Assembly (NCBI GenBank): GCA_016195265.1
Contig: JACPZW010000084.1
Location: 1 to 64,000, forward strand
Source of the DNA: Acidobacteriota bacterium
GTDB taxonomy: Bacteria; Acidobacteriota; Vicinamibacteria; Vicinamibacterales; CAVVIG01
Length of the DNA: 64,000 nt
Direction of reading: 5' to 3'
The position numbers were made by a program, and so were the translations under genes. Below, in pieces: positions 27,746 to 36,110 of the stretch (positions are counted from its first letter, which is position 1; every line of letters begins with the position of its first letter). Below the pieces are notes generated by a model. That model did no database searches and had not been told where the DNA came from. It saw only the letters and a list, made by a program, of their open reading frames with translations.

Positions 27746-28324
27746 GGCGAGGTTCTCGGCCAGGCCCCGCTGCGCCGCGTGGGTCTTGTCCGCCTCCCCG
27801 AGTTCGCGCTGGACGCGCCGCGCGCTTTCGACGGCCGCTGGCGTCTCGTACGACTTCGTCCAGGGGTCGCTGCGCACCAGGTGGCCGTGCTCGGCGTAGA
27901 AGCGATCGAGCGTCCTGGTATCGGTGATCCACGGCGCCGACGCGACCTCCACCGCGTGCTGCAGTTCGTGCGCGAGGATGCCCATCTGCGCGACGTGCGT
28001 CTGCAACAGGCACGCGAGCTCGACCACGGCATAACGGCGTCCGCCGGTCGCCGACAGGAACGTGAGCTGGCCCCGCAGTTCCAGTGTCGTGAACACGCGG
28101 CAGCGCACGTACACGATGAGGTCCGACTCGTTGATGCGGTCCACGAGCGATCGAAAGGCTGCAGACCCCGCCGCACCCTCCGCGATCAACTGCTGCACGA
28201 GCGCGTTGTCGGCGCGAACGCTGGACGAAGGAAACACTGGAGACTCGCTCGCGGTTGCCGGCGGGACAAGGATCAGAAGACTCAGCGCGGCGACCGCCGC
28301 GCGCGTGCGGGAGACGATGGGCAT
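27737..28324 (-). CDS. Secreted HExxH protein, putative zinc metallopeptidase
   Basis: A 195-residue protein with a signal peptide (AAVAALSLLILVPPATASE, cleavage near residue 26). H119-E120-x-x-H123 in ILAHELQHAVEVA is a gluzincin-type zinc motif; the third ligand is not obvious, and the acidic residues near RFYAEHGH are candidates. I do not recognise the family. Such short HExxH proteins in Acidobacteria are annotated only as hypothetical. It overlaps coxG tail to tail, so it is not in that operon. The 186 bases upstream of its start hold no gene. Confidence 0.7.
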   Translation of the reverse strand: MPIVSRTRAAVAALSLLILVPPATASESPVFPSSSVRADNALVQQLIAEGAAGSAAFRSLVDRINESDLIVYVRCRVFTTLELRGQLTFLSATGGRRYAVVELACLLQTHVAQMGILAHELQHAVEVASAPWITDTRTLDRFYAEHGHLVRSDPWTKSYETPAAVESARRVQRELGEADKTHAAQRGLAENLALR

Positions 28325-28510
28325 GCGGCGGAAAGAGCAAGAGCCGGGCCACCGCCGCCGCCGCGCGCGTCTCGCGATTTTTCGCGGGAATTACTCGGGA
28401 TTAGCGAGGTTCTCGACGCCGCCGTGATGCGCGCGGCAAGTTCGCGTCAGACGAAGTTGTCTGAGACGCATGAGGCGCCGACATTCGTGATGGACACGTT
28501 CGTCGGATCG

Positions 28511-29437
28511 TTACGCGTTGGCGGATGCCCTGGAAGCGATGTCGTACGCGTCGGCGGTTTCGTGCGCGTGATACGAGCTGCGGACGAGCGGACCGGACTC
28601 CACGTGGACGAATCCCATCTCCAGCGCCGCCTGCTTCAGCGCGCGGAACTCGCCCGGGTCGTAGTAGCGGACCATCGGCGCGTGCGCGGGCGACGGCCGC
28701 AGGTACTGGCCGAGCGTCAGAATCTCGCAGCCGACGCGGCGCAGATCCTGAAGCGTTGCGATGATCTCGTCGAATTCCTCGCCCAGGCCGACCATCAGCC
28801 CGGTCTTCGTTGGGATGCCGGGCGTGTACCGACGCGAGCGGTCGAGCAGTTCGAGCGTGCGCGCGTAGCGTCCGCCTGAGCGCGCCATCCGGTACAGGCG
28901 CGGGACCGTCTCGGTGTTGTGGTTGAGAATGTCCGGCCGCGCGTCGAGCACGGCGCGCAGCGCCGCTTCGTTACCCTGAAAATCAGGAATCAGCACCTCG
29001 ATACGGCACCCGGGGCGGCGCGCGCGCGTCTCCCGGATCGTCGCGGCGAAGATCGACGCGCCGCCGTCGGGCAGATCGTCGCGGTCCACCGACGTGACGA
29101 CGACGTAGTTCAGGTCGAGGGTGCGGATGGCGTCGGCGACCCGGATGGGCTCGGCTTCGTCAACGGCACCTGGCCGGCCGTGCGAGACCGCGCAGTACGA
29201 ACACGCGCGCGTGCAGACGTCGCCGAGGATCATGAACGTCGCCGTGCCGTGGTTCCAGCACTCGCCGATGTTGGGGCACTGCGCCTCCTCGCACACGGTG
29301 TGGAGGTTCAGGCCTTGCACCAGCGACTTGAGGCGCAGGTAGCTGGGCGACCCCGGGGCGCGCACCTTCAGCCAGTCCGGCTTCGGCTGGCGCGGCTGCC
29401 GCTGGGGAAGTGTGGTGAGAGGGATGACCGTGGCCAC
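28511..29437 (-). CDS. lipA: Lipoyl synthase
   Basis: A 308-residue radical-SAM enzyme that inserts two sulfurs into octanoyl-protein to make the lipoyl group needed by AceF. The auxiliary cluster is in CEEAQCPNIGEC, the radical-SAM cluster in CTRACSYCAV (CxxxCxxC), and the C-terminal RSSYHAHE Arg-Ser-Ser motif is intact. The chosen start is GTG at 29435-29437. A perfect TATAAT ends exactly 7 nt before it, so the mRNA would be leaderless, and the length then matches the family (E. coli 321). The frame runs further upstream but with no family similarity. It diverges from the benzoate-CoA ligase gene. Confidence 0.95.
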   Translation of the reverse strand: MATVIPLTTLPQRQPRQPKPDWLKVRAPGSPSYLRLKSLVQGLNLHTVCEEAQCPNIGECWNHGTATFMILGDVCTRACSYCAVSHGRPGAVDEAEPIRVADAIRTLDLNYVVVTSVDRDDLPDGGASIFAATIRETRARRPGCRIEVLIPDFQGNEAALRAVLDARPDILNHNTETVPRLYRMARSGGRYARTLELLDRSRRYTPGIPTKTGLMVGLGEEFDEIIATLQDLRRVGCEILTLGQYLRPSPAHAPMVRYYDPGEFRALKQAALEMGFVHVESGPLVRSSYHAHETADAYDIASRASANA

Positions 29438-29444
29438 TTGCTTT

Positions 29445-29450
29445 ATTATA
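29445..29450 (-). promoter_or_regulatory. -10 box (TATAAT) 7 nt before lipA start, leaderless type
   Basis: A perfect TATAAT on the minus strand with 7 nt to the GTG. The purine-rich AGGAGGAG found farther upstream is 22 nt from the GTG, too far to be its ribosome-binding site. No -35 match is seen. Confidence 0.55.
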
Positions 29451-29471
29451 TCGACCGCTCCTCCTGGCGCC

Positions 29472-31142
29472 ATGACTGCCTCCGCCCTCACCGCCGCCTC
29501 GCTCGGGATCCCGGAGCGGTTCAACGCCGCCGTGCATTTCGTGGACCGCAACGTCGCCGAGGGGCGCGGCGACCGCGTCGCGATCGAATGCGGCGACCTC
29601 CGGCTGACGTACGCCGACGTCCTGCGCGACGTCAACCGCGTGGGTCACGCGCTGAGGCGTCTGGACGTCAGGCCTGAGGAGCGCGTCCTGCTGCTCCTGC
29701 TCGACGGTCCCGCGTTCGCGTCCTGCTTCTTCGGCGCGATCAAGATCGGCGCGGTGCCGGTGCCGCTCAACACGCTTTGGAAACCCGCCGACTACGCACA
29801 CGTTCTTCACGACTCGCGCGCGGCCGTGCTGATCATCAGCGCCGAGTTGCTGCCGCAGATCGAGGGCCTCCCAGCGGACGATCGGCGGTCGCTGCGTCAC
29901 ATCATCGTCGTCGGTCAGGCCGGGTCCGGGCCATCGCACAGATCGTTCGACCCGCTCGACAAGCTTATCGGGGATGAGTCGCCGGAGCTGGAAGCCGAGT
30001 CGACGAGCCGTGATGCGCCGGCGTTCTGGCTCTACTCGTCGGGCAGCACCGGCGCGCCGAAGGGCTGCGTACACCTGCAGCACGACATGGTGATGTGCGC
30101 GGAGCTCTTCGGGAAGGGCATCCTCGGCATCGGGCCGGACGACCGTTGCTTCAGTGTCGCGAAGCTGTTTTTTGCGTACGGGCTTGGCAACGCACTGTAC
30201 TTTCCGTTTTCCGTCGGAGCGACGGCGATCCACTGGCCGGGCCCGCCCACGCCGCAGCACGTGTACGCCGTGATCGAACGGCATCGCCCGACGCTGTTCT
30301 CGTCGGTGCCGACCGGCTACGGGATGATGCTGGCGCACACAAGGCCGGGCGCGCCACCGCGCGTAGGGGCGGAGCTTGCTCCGCCCGAGCCTTGGCCGAC
30401 CAAGGTCGGCCCCCGCGACGACTTCGATCTGTCCAGCGTGCGGCTCGCGGTCTCGGCGGGCGAAGCGCTCCCGCCGGCGCTGTACGAGCGCTTCAAGCAG
30501 CGCTTCGGCGTCGACATCATCGACGGCATCGGATCGACCGAAGCGCTGCACATGTTCATTTCGAATCGCCCCGGCGCGATCCGTCCGGGGTCGAGCGGAC
30601 AGATTGTCCGCGGGTACGAAGCGCGGCTGCTCGACGATGACGGTCAGCGCGTACCGCCGATGGAGATTGGCAATCTCTGGGTCAAGGGCGATTCGGTGTG
30701 CGCGTCGTACTGGAACCAGCACGAGAAAACGAAGGACACGATCGAAGGCCGCTGGATTCGCACCGGCGACAAGTACACGCGGGATGACGACGGCTACTTC
30801 TGGTACGCGGGCCGTTCCGACGACATGCTCAAGGTCGGGGGACAGTGGGTCAGTCCGGTCGAAGTCGAGAACGTGCTCGCCGCGCACGTCGCCGTGCTCG
30901 AGAGCGGCGTCGTCGGCCACGAGGATCGCGACGGCCTGGTCAAACCGATGGCGTTCGTCGTCCTGCGCGCGGGCCTCGCGGGTACGCCCGAGCTAGCGAA
31001 GGAGCTGCAGCAATTCGTGCGCGAGCGCGTGGCGGACTACAAACGCCCGCGCCGGGTGGAGTTCCTGCCGGAGCTGCCCAAGACCGCAACCGGAAAAATC
31101 CAACGATTTCGCCTGCGCGCACTCGCGGAGCGGCAGACGTAG
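29472..31142 (+). CDS. Benzoate-CoA ligase family (aryl acid-CoA ligase)
   Basis: A 556-residue ANL-superfamily adenylating enzyme. The P-loop YSSGSTGAPKG lies near 188-198, KLFFAYGLGNALYFPFSVGA is characteristic of benzoate-CoA ligases, the hinge is DMLKVGGQWVSPVEVE, and the catalytic Lys is in KTATGKIQRFR near the C terminus. It would activate benzoate (or a substituted benzoate) with ATP and CoA, the entry step to the boxBC genes 3 kb downstream. Palindromic DNA at 30364-30411 adds an in-frame stretch (RVGAELAPPEPWPTKVGP) between MLAHTRPGAPP and DDFDLSSV. The start ATG is 34 bases from the divergent lipA start. Confidence 0.9.
   Translation: MTASALTAASLGIPERFNAAVHFVDRNVAEGRGDRVAIECGDLRLTYADVLRDVNRVGHALRRLDVRPEERVLLLLLDGPAFASCFFGAIKIGAVPVPLNTLWKPADYAHVLHDSRAAVLIISAELLPQIEGLPADDRRSLRHIIVVGQAGSGPSHRSFDPLDKLIGDESPELEAESTSRDAPAFWLYSSGSTGAPKGCVHLQHDMVMCAELFGKGILGIGPDDRCFSVAKLFFAYGLGNALYFPFSVGATAIHWPGPPTPQHVYAVIERHRPTLFSSVPTGYGMMLAHTRPGAPPRVGAELAPPEPWPTKVGPRDDFDLSSVRLAVSAGEALPPALYERFKQRFGVDIIDGIGSTEALHMFISNRPGAIRPGSSGQIVRGYEARLLDDDGQRVPPMEIGNLWVKGDSVCASYWNQHEKTKDTIEGRWIRTGDKYTRDDDGYFWYAGRSDDMLKVGGQWVSPVEVENVLAAHVAVLESGVVGHEDRDGLVKPMAFVVLRAGLAGTPELAKELQQFVRERVADYKRPRRVEFLPELPKTATGKIQRFRLRALAERQT
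30364..30411. repeat. REP-like palindromes in frame in benzoate-CoA ligase gene
   Basis: A GTAG foot is followed by GGGCGGAGC-TT-GCTCCGCCC (30367-30386) and then overlapping CCTTGG-CCGA-CCAAGG (30390-30405) and GGCCGAC-CAAG-GTCGGCC (30394-30411). All are in frame and read as about 16 residues not expected in the family. Confidence 0.75.
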
Positions 31143-31195
31143 GCCGGGTCCTTTTGGACCCGGCTGATCCGGCGGGTCCGAAAGGACCCGCCCGA
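31138..31195. repeat. REP-like paired hairpins after the ligase gene
   Basis: GTAGGCCGGGTCC with a TTTT loop and GGACCCGGC is followed by GGCGGGTCC-GAAA-GGACCCGCC. It begins at the ligase stop codon. The order of the two stem types is reversed compared with most copies, and the right foot has lost CTAC. Confidence 0.85.
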
Positions 31196-31235
31196 CAGGT
31201 CAACGTCCGGCGGGCTTCAGCCGTCTAACCGCGAC

Positions 31236-33650
31236 ATGATGCGCGATCTTCGCTACGCGGTTCGCGTCCTCCTGAAGGCCCCGGTCTTTACCGCGACGGC
31301 CGTCCTGACGCTGGCCCTTTGCATCGGCGCCAACACCGCCATCTACTCCGTCGTCGACCGCGTGCTGCTGCGCGCATTGCCGTACCCGCAGCCGGACCGC
31401 CTCGCGCAAGTGATGACGCACTTCACGCACCGCGGCGACGATGAAGGCGGGCAGACGGGCGGGACGTGGGAAGTGTTGCGCGACGGCCTGACGTCGGCCG
31501 ACCTCGCCTCGTTCAGCGGACTCGGGATGGGCGTCAATCTCGTCGCGGGCGATCAGCCGCAGTACGTGAAGCAGCAGCGCGTGTCCGCCGGATTCTTCCG
31601 CGTGCTCGGCGTCGCCCCGATGATGGGCCGCGAGTTCACGGCGGCCGAGGATCGTCCCGATGGACCGGCGCTCGCCGTCCTCAGCCACGGATTGTGGACG
31701 CGCCTCGGCGCGGACCCGGCGATCGTCGGCCGCGCGATCACGTTGCGCGGAGAAGCGCACACGGTCGTCGGCGTGATGCCGGCCGGCTTCACGCGCGGAT
31801 CGCCGGTCGACGTCTGGACGCCGCTGCGTCCGTGGAAGGGCGGCGAGGGCGGCGGACAGAACTACGGCATCATCGCGCGTCTGCGTCCGGGTGCGGCGTG
31901 GGCCGAAGCGGACGCGCAGGTCGCCGCGATCGGCGATCCGATGATGCGCGATCTGTACCGATCGCCGGAGAGTGCGGCGCGCCTGCGCCTGATTCCGCTG
32001 CAGCGCGTTGAAACGGAGGACGTCCGCGAGCCGATTCTCGTCCTGTGGGGCGCGGTCGCGCTCGTGCTGCTCATCGGCTGCGTAAACATCGCGGGGCTCT
32101 TGATGGCGCGCGGTGCGGCGCGCGCGCCGGAGATCGCGATGCGGATGGCGCTCGGCGGCGGACGCGCGGCGATCGTGCGGCAACTGCTGACCGAGAGTCT
32201 CGTGTTGGCGACGACCGGCGGCGTGCTCGGACTGGCGCTCGGCTATGCCGGTTCGAAGGCGTTCGCCGTGTTGCTCGAAGACGCGTTCGGCCTGACCGGC
32301 GACGTCGGCCTCGACGCACGCGTGCTGGCGATCACGGCCGCAATCGCGCTGGGCACGAGCGTCGTGTTCGGCCTGCTGCCCGCGCTGCAGGCGAGCCGCG
32401 TCAACCTGCGTGAGACGCTGGTCGAATCGGGCAGCGCGTCGATCGCCGGCGCCGCGCGCAGTTGGCCGCGCCGCGTCATGGTGGTGGCCGAAGTCGCCCT
32501 CGGCGTGGTCCTGCTGGTCGGCGCCGGACTCCTGATTCGCTCGTTCGATCATCTGATGCGGCTGCGCGCCGGCTTCGACGGCACGCACGTGATGACGGCA
32601 ACGCTGTCGCTGCAGGACGCGCGGTATCAGGGCGCCGATCGCGTGACGCAGCTCTTCGATCAATCGCTCGCGCGGGTGCGCGCGGTGCCGGGCGTCGAGA
32701 GCGCCGCGATCGCCTTGACGCTGCCGTACGAACGCGCGCTCAACTCGGGTTTCCGCTGGGCGACCGGCGATCCGCAGAGCCACACGATCAACATGACCTA
32801 CGTCACGCCGGAGTACTTCGCCACGCTGCGCGTGCCCGTCATGTCGGGCCGCGTCTTCACCGATGCGGATTCGCCAACAGCCGCGCCGGTGGTCGTCGTG
32901 AACGAAGCGTTCGTCCGCCGCTTCTCGCCGAACGAGAATCCGATCGGCCGCCAGTTCGCCGGCTCTCCCGCGCGCACCGTCGTCGGCATCGTCGGCGACA
33001 TTCAGACGAAGACCTCGTTCGGCAACTTCGGGCCGATCGGCGCCGCGCCGGCCGCGTACGTACCCGCCACGCAGGTGAACGCGGCATTTCTGAAGACGGT
33101 CCACACGTGGTTCTCGCCGAGCTGGTTCGTGCGCACCGCCGGCACGCCGCAGGGACTCGTCGAGAACATGCAGCACGCCGTGCAGTTGGTCGATCCGTTG
33201 CTGCCGTTCGCGAAGTTCCGCACGCTCGACGATGTGCGGGGCGAAGCCGTGGCGACGCCGCGCGCGCAGGCGGTGTTGCTCGGCTCGCTCGCGGGGCTCG
33301 CGTTACTGCTCGCGGCCGTCGGCCTCTACGGTCTCGTCGCGAACTCCGTCGCGGAGCGCACGCGCGAACTCGGCATCCGCATCGCGCTCGGCGCCTCGTC
33401 GCGGCAGACAGTGACAGCAGCGGCTGCGCCGGGCATCGCACTGGCGCTCGCCGGCGTGACGATCGGCCTGGCGGCCGCGCGGCTGGGTGCGGCGACGCTG
33501 CAGCACCTGGTGTGGGGCGTGTCGGTGACCGATCCCGTGACGTTCGGCGTTGCGGCAACGTCAGTGCTGTTCGTCGCGCTGATCGCGGCGCTTGCACCGG
33601 CGCTCAGGATCGCGCGCCTCAATCCCATCCGCGCGCTGCGGCAGATGTAG
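31236..33650 (+). CDS. ADOP-type FtsX-like ABC permease
   Basis: An 804-residue permease of the acidobacterial duplicated orphan permease type. [39 protein letters not shown] is the signature N terminus with the first membrane span. A MacB-type periplasmic domain follows (residues about 55-250), then two FtsX cores, near 280-400 ([37 protein letters not shown]) and near 680-800 ([39 protein letters not shown]). No ATPase is encoded nearby, as is usual for ADOPs. MacB relatives move substrates or signals at the inner membrane; the role here is unknown. It splits the box genes and ends at a REP-like element. Confidence 0.9.
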   Translation: MMRDLRYAVRVLLKAPVFTATAVLTLALCIGANTAIYSVVDRVLLRALPYPQPDRLAQVMTHFTHRGDDEGGQTGGTWEVLRDGLTSADLASFSGLGMGVNLVAGDQPQYVKQQRVSAGFFRVLGVAPMMGREFTAAEDRPDGPALAVLSHGLWTRLGADPAIVGRAITLRGEAHTVVGVMPAGFTRGSPVDVWTPLRPWKGGEGGGQNYGIIARLRPGAAWAEADAQVAAIGDPMMRDLYRSPESAARLRLIPLQRVETEDVREPILVLWGAVALVLLIGCVNIAGLLMARGAARAPEIAMRMALGGGRAAIVRQLLTESLVLATTGGVLGLALGYAGSKAFAVLLEDAFGLTGDVGLDARVLAITAAIALGTSVVFGLLPALQASRVNLRETLVESGSASIAGAARSWPRRVMVVAEVALGVVLLVGAGLLIRSFDHLMRLRAGFDGTHVMTATLSLQDARYQGADRVTQLFDQSLARVRAVPGVESAAIALTLPYERALNSGFRWATGDPQSHTINMTYVTPEYFATLRVPVMSGRVFTDADSPTAAPVVVVNEAFVRRFSPNENPIGRQFAGSPARTVVGIVGDIQTKTSFGNFGPIGAAPAAYVPATQVNAAFLKTVHTWFSPSWFVRTAGTPQGLVENMQHAVQLVDPLLPFAKFRTLDDVRGEAVATPRAQAVLLGSLAGLALLLAAVGLYGLVANSVAERTRELGIRIALGASSRQTVTAAAAPGIALALAGVTIGLAAARLGAATLQHLVWGVSVTDPVTFGVAATSVLFVALIAALAPALRIARLNPIRALRQM

Positions 33651-33706
33651 GGCGGGTCCTTCTGGACCCGCCGGTGGAGCCGGGTCCGAAAGGACCCGGC
33701 CTACGA
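33646..33706. repeat. REP-like paired hairpins between convergent genes
   Basis: A full pair: GTAGGGCGGGTCC with a TTCT loop and its complement, then GCCGGGTCC-GAAA-GGACCCGGC and CTAC. It fills the 58-base gap between the stops of the ADOP permease and the tetR gene and has no T-tract. Confidence 0.9.
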
Positions 33707-33708
33707 AG

Positions 33709-34365
33709 CTAAGAACGCCGCAAACCGCCGATCAGGTAGTCCGCAAAGCGGTCCGCGATCTCCTGCGACGTCGCCGCGCCGCGCGGGCTGAACCAGCGCG
33801 GAATCCAGTTCACCGCGCCGAACACCGCGAACGCGAGCAGCTTCGGATCGCCGGGGGCGAACGTGCCGGCGGACATGCCTTCGCTGAGCACCATGCGGAC
33901 GCCGTGCTCGAACCGGTCGCGCCGCGCGATCACGGCGCGCAGGTGGGCGGGCGAGAGCGCCTCCAGATCGAGGAACAGCGCCGTCCCGTGCAGCTCATCG
34001 AGAATCGTGTGGACGAAGGCGACGATCAGGCGCCGCAGCTTCTCGTCGGCGGCCAGGCCGCTGCGCTCGACCTGGTCAAGGATCGCGACCAGCTGGTCGA
34101 GCGAGTACTGGTGGCAGGCGAAGAGAATCTCCTCCTTGTTCTTGAAGTAGTAGTAGAGGTTGCCCTTCTTCATGTGCAGCGCCGCGGCGATCTGCTCGAC
34201 CGTGGCGCCGTGATAGCCGAGGCGCCGGAACGCCTTGGCCGCGCTCTTCAGGATGTCGACGCGGGTGGACGCCGTCGGGTCGGCGTTGTGCGGCCGACGT
34301 GGGCGCCGCCGCGGGCGCCGTGCGGCCGCGGCCCGCGTGGTTGTCGTTGACTCGCTGGTTGTCAC
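33709..34365 (-). CDS. TetR-family transcriptional regulator
   Basis: A 218-residue regulator. Residues about 30-80 are the TetR DNA-binding domain: STRVDILKSAAKAFRRLGYHGATVEQIAAALHMKKGNLYYYFKNKEEIL. The rest is the helical ligand and dimer domain. The first 30 residues are Ala/Arg/Thr-rich and probably disordered. It diverges from boxC with 36 bases between starts, so it probably represses the boxCB genes in response to an aryl-CoA or related effector; that is inference from position. The start is GTG at 34363-34365 with TAACTT exactly 7 nt upstream, suggesting a leaderless mRNA. Confidence 0.9.
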   Translation of the reverse strand: MTTSESTTTTRAAAARRPRRRPRRPHNADPTASTRVDILKSAAKAFRRLGYHGATVEQIAAALHMKKGNLYYYFKNKEEILFACHQYSLDQLVAILDQVERSGLAADEKLRRLIVAFVHTILDELHGTALFLDLEALSPAHLRAVIARRDRFEHGVRMVLSEGMSAGTFAPGDPKLLAFAVFGAVNWIPRWFSPRGAATSQEIADRFADYLIGGLRRS

Positions 34366-34372
34366 GGCTCTA

Positions 34373-34396
34373 AAGTTAGTTTGACCCGCCGTTCAA
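34373..34396. promoter_or_regulatory. tetR -10 box and candidate operator between tetR and boxC
   Basis: TAACTT on the minus strand (34373-34378) ends 7 nt before the tetR GTG. TTGACCCGCCGTTCAA at 34381-34396 is an imperfect palindrome with TTGA/TCAA ends (12 of 16 positions symmetric), suited to a TetR dimer controlling both directions. Confidence 0.4.
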
Positions 34397-34401
34397 TTTC
34401 A

Positions 34402-36102
34402 ATGATCACTTTCGAGACGCGCCCCGACGCCTATCACCACTGGAAACTCACGTTCGACGGTCCGGTTGCCACGCTCTCGATGGACGTGCGCGAGGACGCC
34501 GGGCTCTCCAGCGACTACCGCCTCAAGCTGAACTCCTACGATCTCGCGGTCGACATCGAGCTGGCCGACGCGCTGCAGCGCCTCCGCTTCGAGCACCCCG
34601 AGGTCCACGCGGTCATCGTCACGTCGCTCAAGGAGCGCATCTTCTGTGCGGGCGCGAACATCATGATGCTGCGCGGCTCGTCGCACGGCGCGAAGGTGAA
34701 CTTCTGCAAGTTCACCAACGAGACGCGCCTCGCGATGGAGGATGCCAGCGCGCATTCCGGGCTGAAATTCCTCGCGGCGCTCAACGGCATCTGCGCGGGC
34801 GGGGGCTACGAGCTCGCGCTCGCGTGCGACGAGATCCTGCTCGTCGACGACGGCAACTCGGCCGTCAGCCTGCCGGAAGCGCCGCTGCTCGGCGTCCTGC
34901 CCGGCACCGGCGGCCTGACGCGCCTCGTCGACAAGCGGCGCGTGCGCCGCGATCTCGCCGACTTCTTCAGCACGCTCGTGGAAGGCGTGAAAGGGAAGCG
35001 CGCGGTCGAGTGGCGGCTGGTGGACGCCGTCGCGCCGAGGAGCCGATTCAAGGACGGGGTGCAGGCGCGCGCGCGCGAACTCGCCGCCGCCTCCGATCGC
35101 CCGGCGAGTGGACCCGGGATCACGTTGAAGCCTCTCAACCCGACCGTGACCGACGCCGCCGTGACGTACTCGGCGGTCACGCTCGCGCTGCATCGCGACA
35201 AGCGTACGGCCGACCTCACCGTCCACGCGCCGGCCGGTCCTCAACCGGCGACGCCCGAGGCGATGCTCGCCGCCGGCGATCAATTCTGGGCGCTGCGCGC
35301 GTTCCGGGAGCTCGACGATGCGCTGCTGCGGCTGCGTGTGAACGAGCTGGAGGTCGGCACGGTGGTGATTCGCGCGGAGGGCGACCGCGACGCCGTGCTC
35401 GCCGTCGACCGCACGCTCGTCGCGCACCAGTCGCACTGGCTCGTGCGCGAGATCATCCATCACATGAAGCGGACGCTGAAGCGGCTGGACCTGACCGCGC
35501 GCAGCTTTTTCGCGTTCATCGAGCCGGGCTCGGCGTTCGCGGGCTCGCTTTTCGAACTGGCGCTGGCGGCGGATCGCTCGTACATGTTCCACGACGATCA
35601 GGAGGAGAACGTCGTCGCGCTGTCGCCGATGAACGGCCGCCTGCGCGCCGAAGGCGCTTCGGCGAGCCCCGCCGAAGCTCGCCGAGATCGCATGCGAGCG
35701 GAGGCGGGTCCGCTTTTGATGAGCAACGGGCTGACGCGCCTGCAGACGCGCTTCCTCGATCGCCCGGAGACGATCGCCGGACTGCTGGCGCACGACGGTC
35801 CGTTCAACGCGGGCGATGCCGAGGACGCCGGCCTCGTGACGTTCGCACCGGACGAGATCGACTGGGACGACGAAGTGCGGGTCGCGGTCGAGGCGCGCGC
35901 GGCGTTCTCGCCCGACGCGATGACCGGGCTCGAGGCGAACCTGCGCTTCGCGGGACCCGAGACGATGGAGACGAAGATCTTCGGACGCCTGACGGCGTGG
36001 CAGAACTGGATCTTCCAGCGTCCGAACGCGGTCGGCGCGAAGGGCGCGCTGCAGTCGTACGGACAGCAGGGGAGACCCGAGTTCGATTGGAAGAGGACAT
36101 AA
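34402..36102 (+). CDS. boxC: 2,3-Epoxybenzoyl-CoA dihydrolase (ring-opening lyase)
   Basis: A 566-residue enzyme of the enoyl-CoA hydratase superfamily with two crotonase-like halves. It opens the 2,3-epoxybenzoyl-CoA ring made by BoxAB, releasing formate and an aliphatic CoA-semialdehyde. The N-terminal half has KERIFCAGANIMMLRGSSHG and LKFLAALNGICAGGGYELALACDEI, the oxyanion-hole and catalytic region. The C-terminal half has RSFFAFIEPGSAFAGSLFELALAADRSYM. The end GRPEFDWKRT is typical. A palindrome at 35657-35683 lies in an extra stretch (LRAEGASASPAEARRDRMRAE) between LSPMNG and LLMSNGLTRLQ, where homologues are short. boxB starts nine bases after its stop. Confidence 0.94.
   Translation: MITFETRPDAYHHWKLTFDGPVATLSMDVREDAGLSSDYRLKLNSYDLAVDIELADALQRLRFEHPEVHAVIVTSLKERIFCAGANIMMLRGSSHGAKVNFCKFTNETRLAMEDASAHSGLKFLAALNGICAGGGYELALACDEILLVDDGNSAVSLPEAPLLGVLPGTGGLTRLVDKRRVRRDLADFFSTLVEGVKGKRAVEWRLVDAVAPRSRFKDGVQARARELAAASDRPASGPGITLKPLNPTVTDAAVTYSAVTLALHRDKRTADLTVHAPAGPQPATPEAMLAAGDQFWALRAFRELDDALLRLRVNELEVGTVVIRAEGDRDAVLAVDRTLVAHQSHWLVREIIHHMKRTLKRLDLTARSFFAFIEPGSAFAGSLFELALAADRSYMFHDDQEENVVALSPMNGRLRAEGASASPAEARRDRMRAEAGPLLMSNGLTRLQTRFLDRPETIAGLLAHDGPFNAGDAEDAGLVTFAPDEIDWDDEVRVAVEARAAFSPDAMTGLEANLRFAGPETMETKIFGRLTAWQNWIFQRPNAVGAKGALQSYGQQGRPEFDWKRT
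35657..35683. repeat. Palindromic insert in frame in boxC
   Basis: CTTCGGCG-AGCCC-CGCCGAAG (35657-35677) overlaps GGCGAGC ... GCTCGCC (35661-35683). It codes for ASASPAEAR-type residues in a loop that appears to be an addition to the BoxC family. Confidence 0.65.
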
Positions 36103-36110
36103 GAAAGAAG

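Noticed and set aside
33646-33706. REP-like hairpins read as intrinsic terminators.
   Set aside because: They lack T-tracts, are identical across loci and also occur upstream of or inside coding regions, so a repeat family explains them better, though they may still affect transcription.
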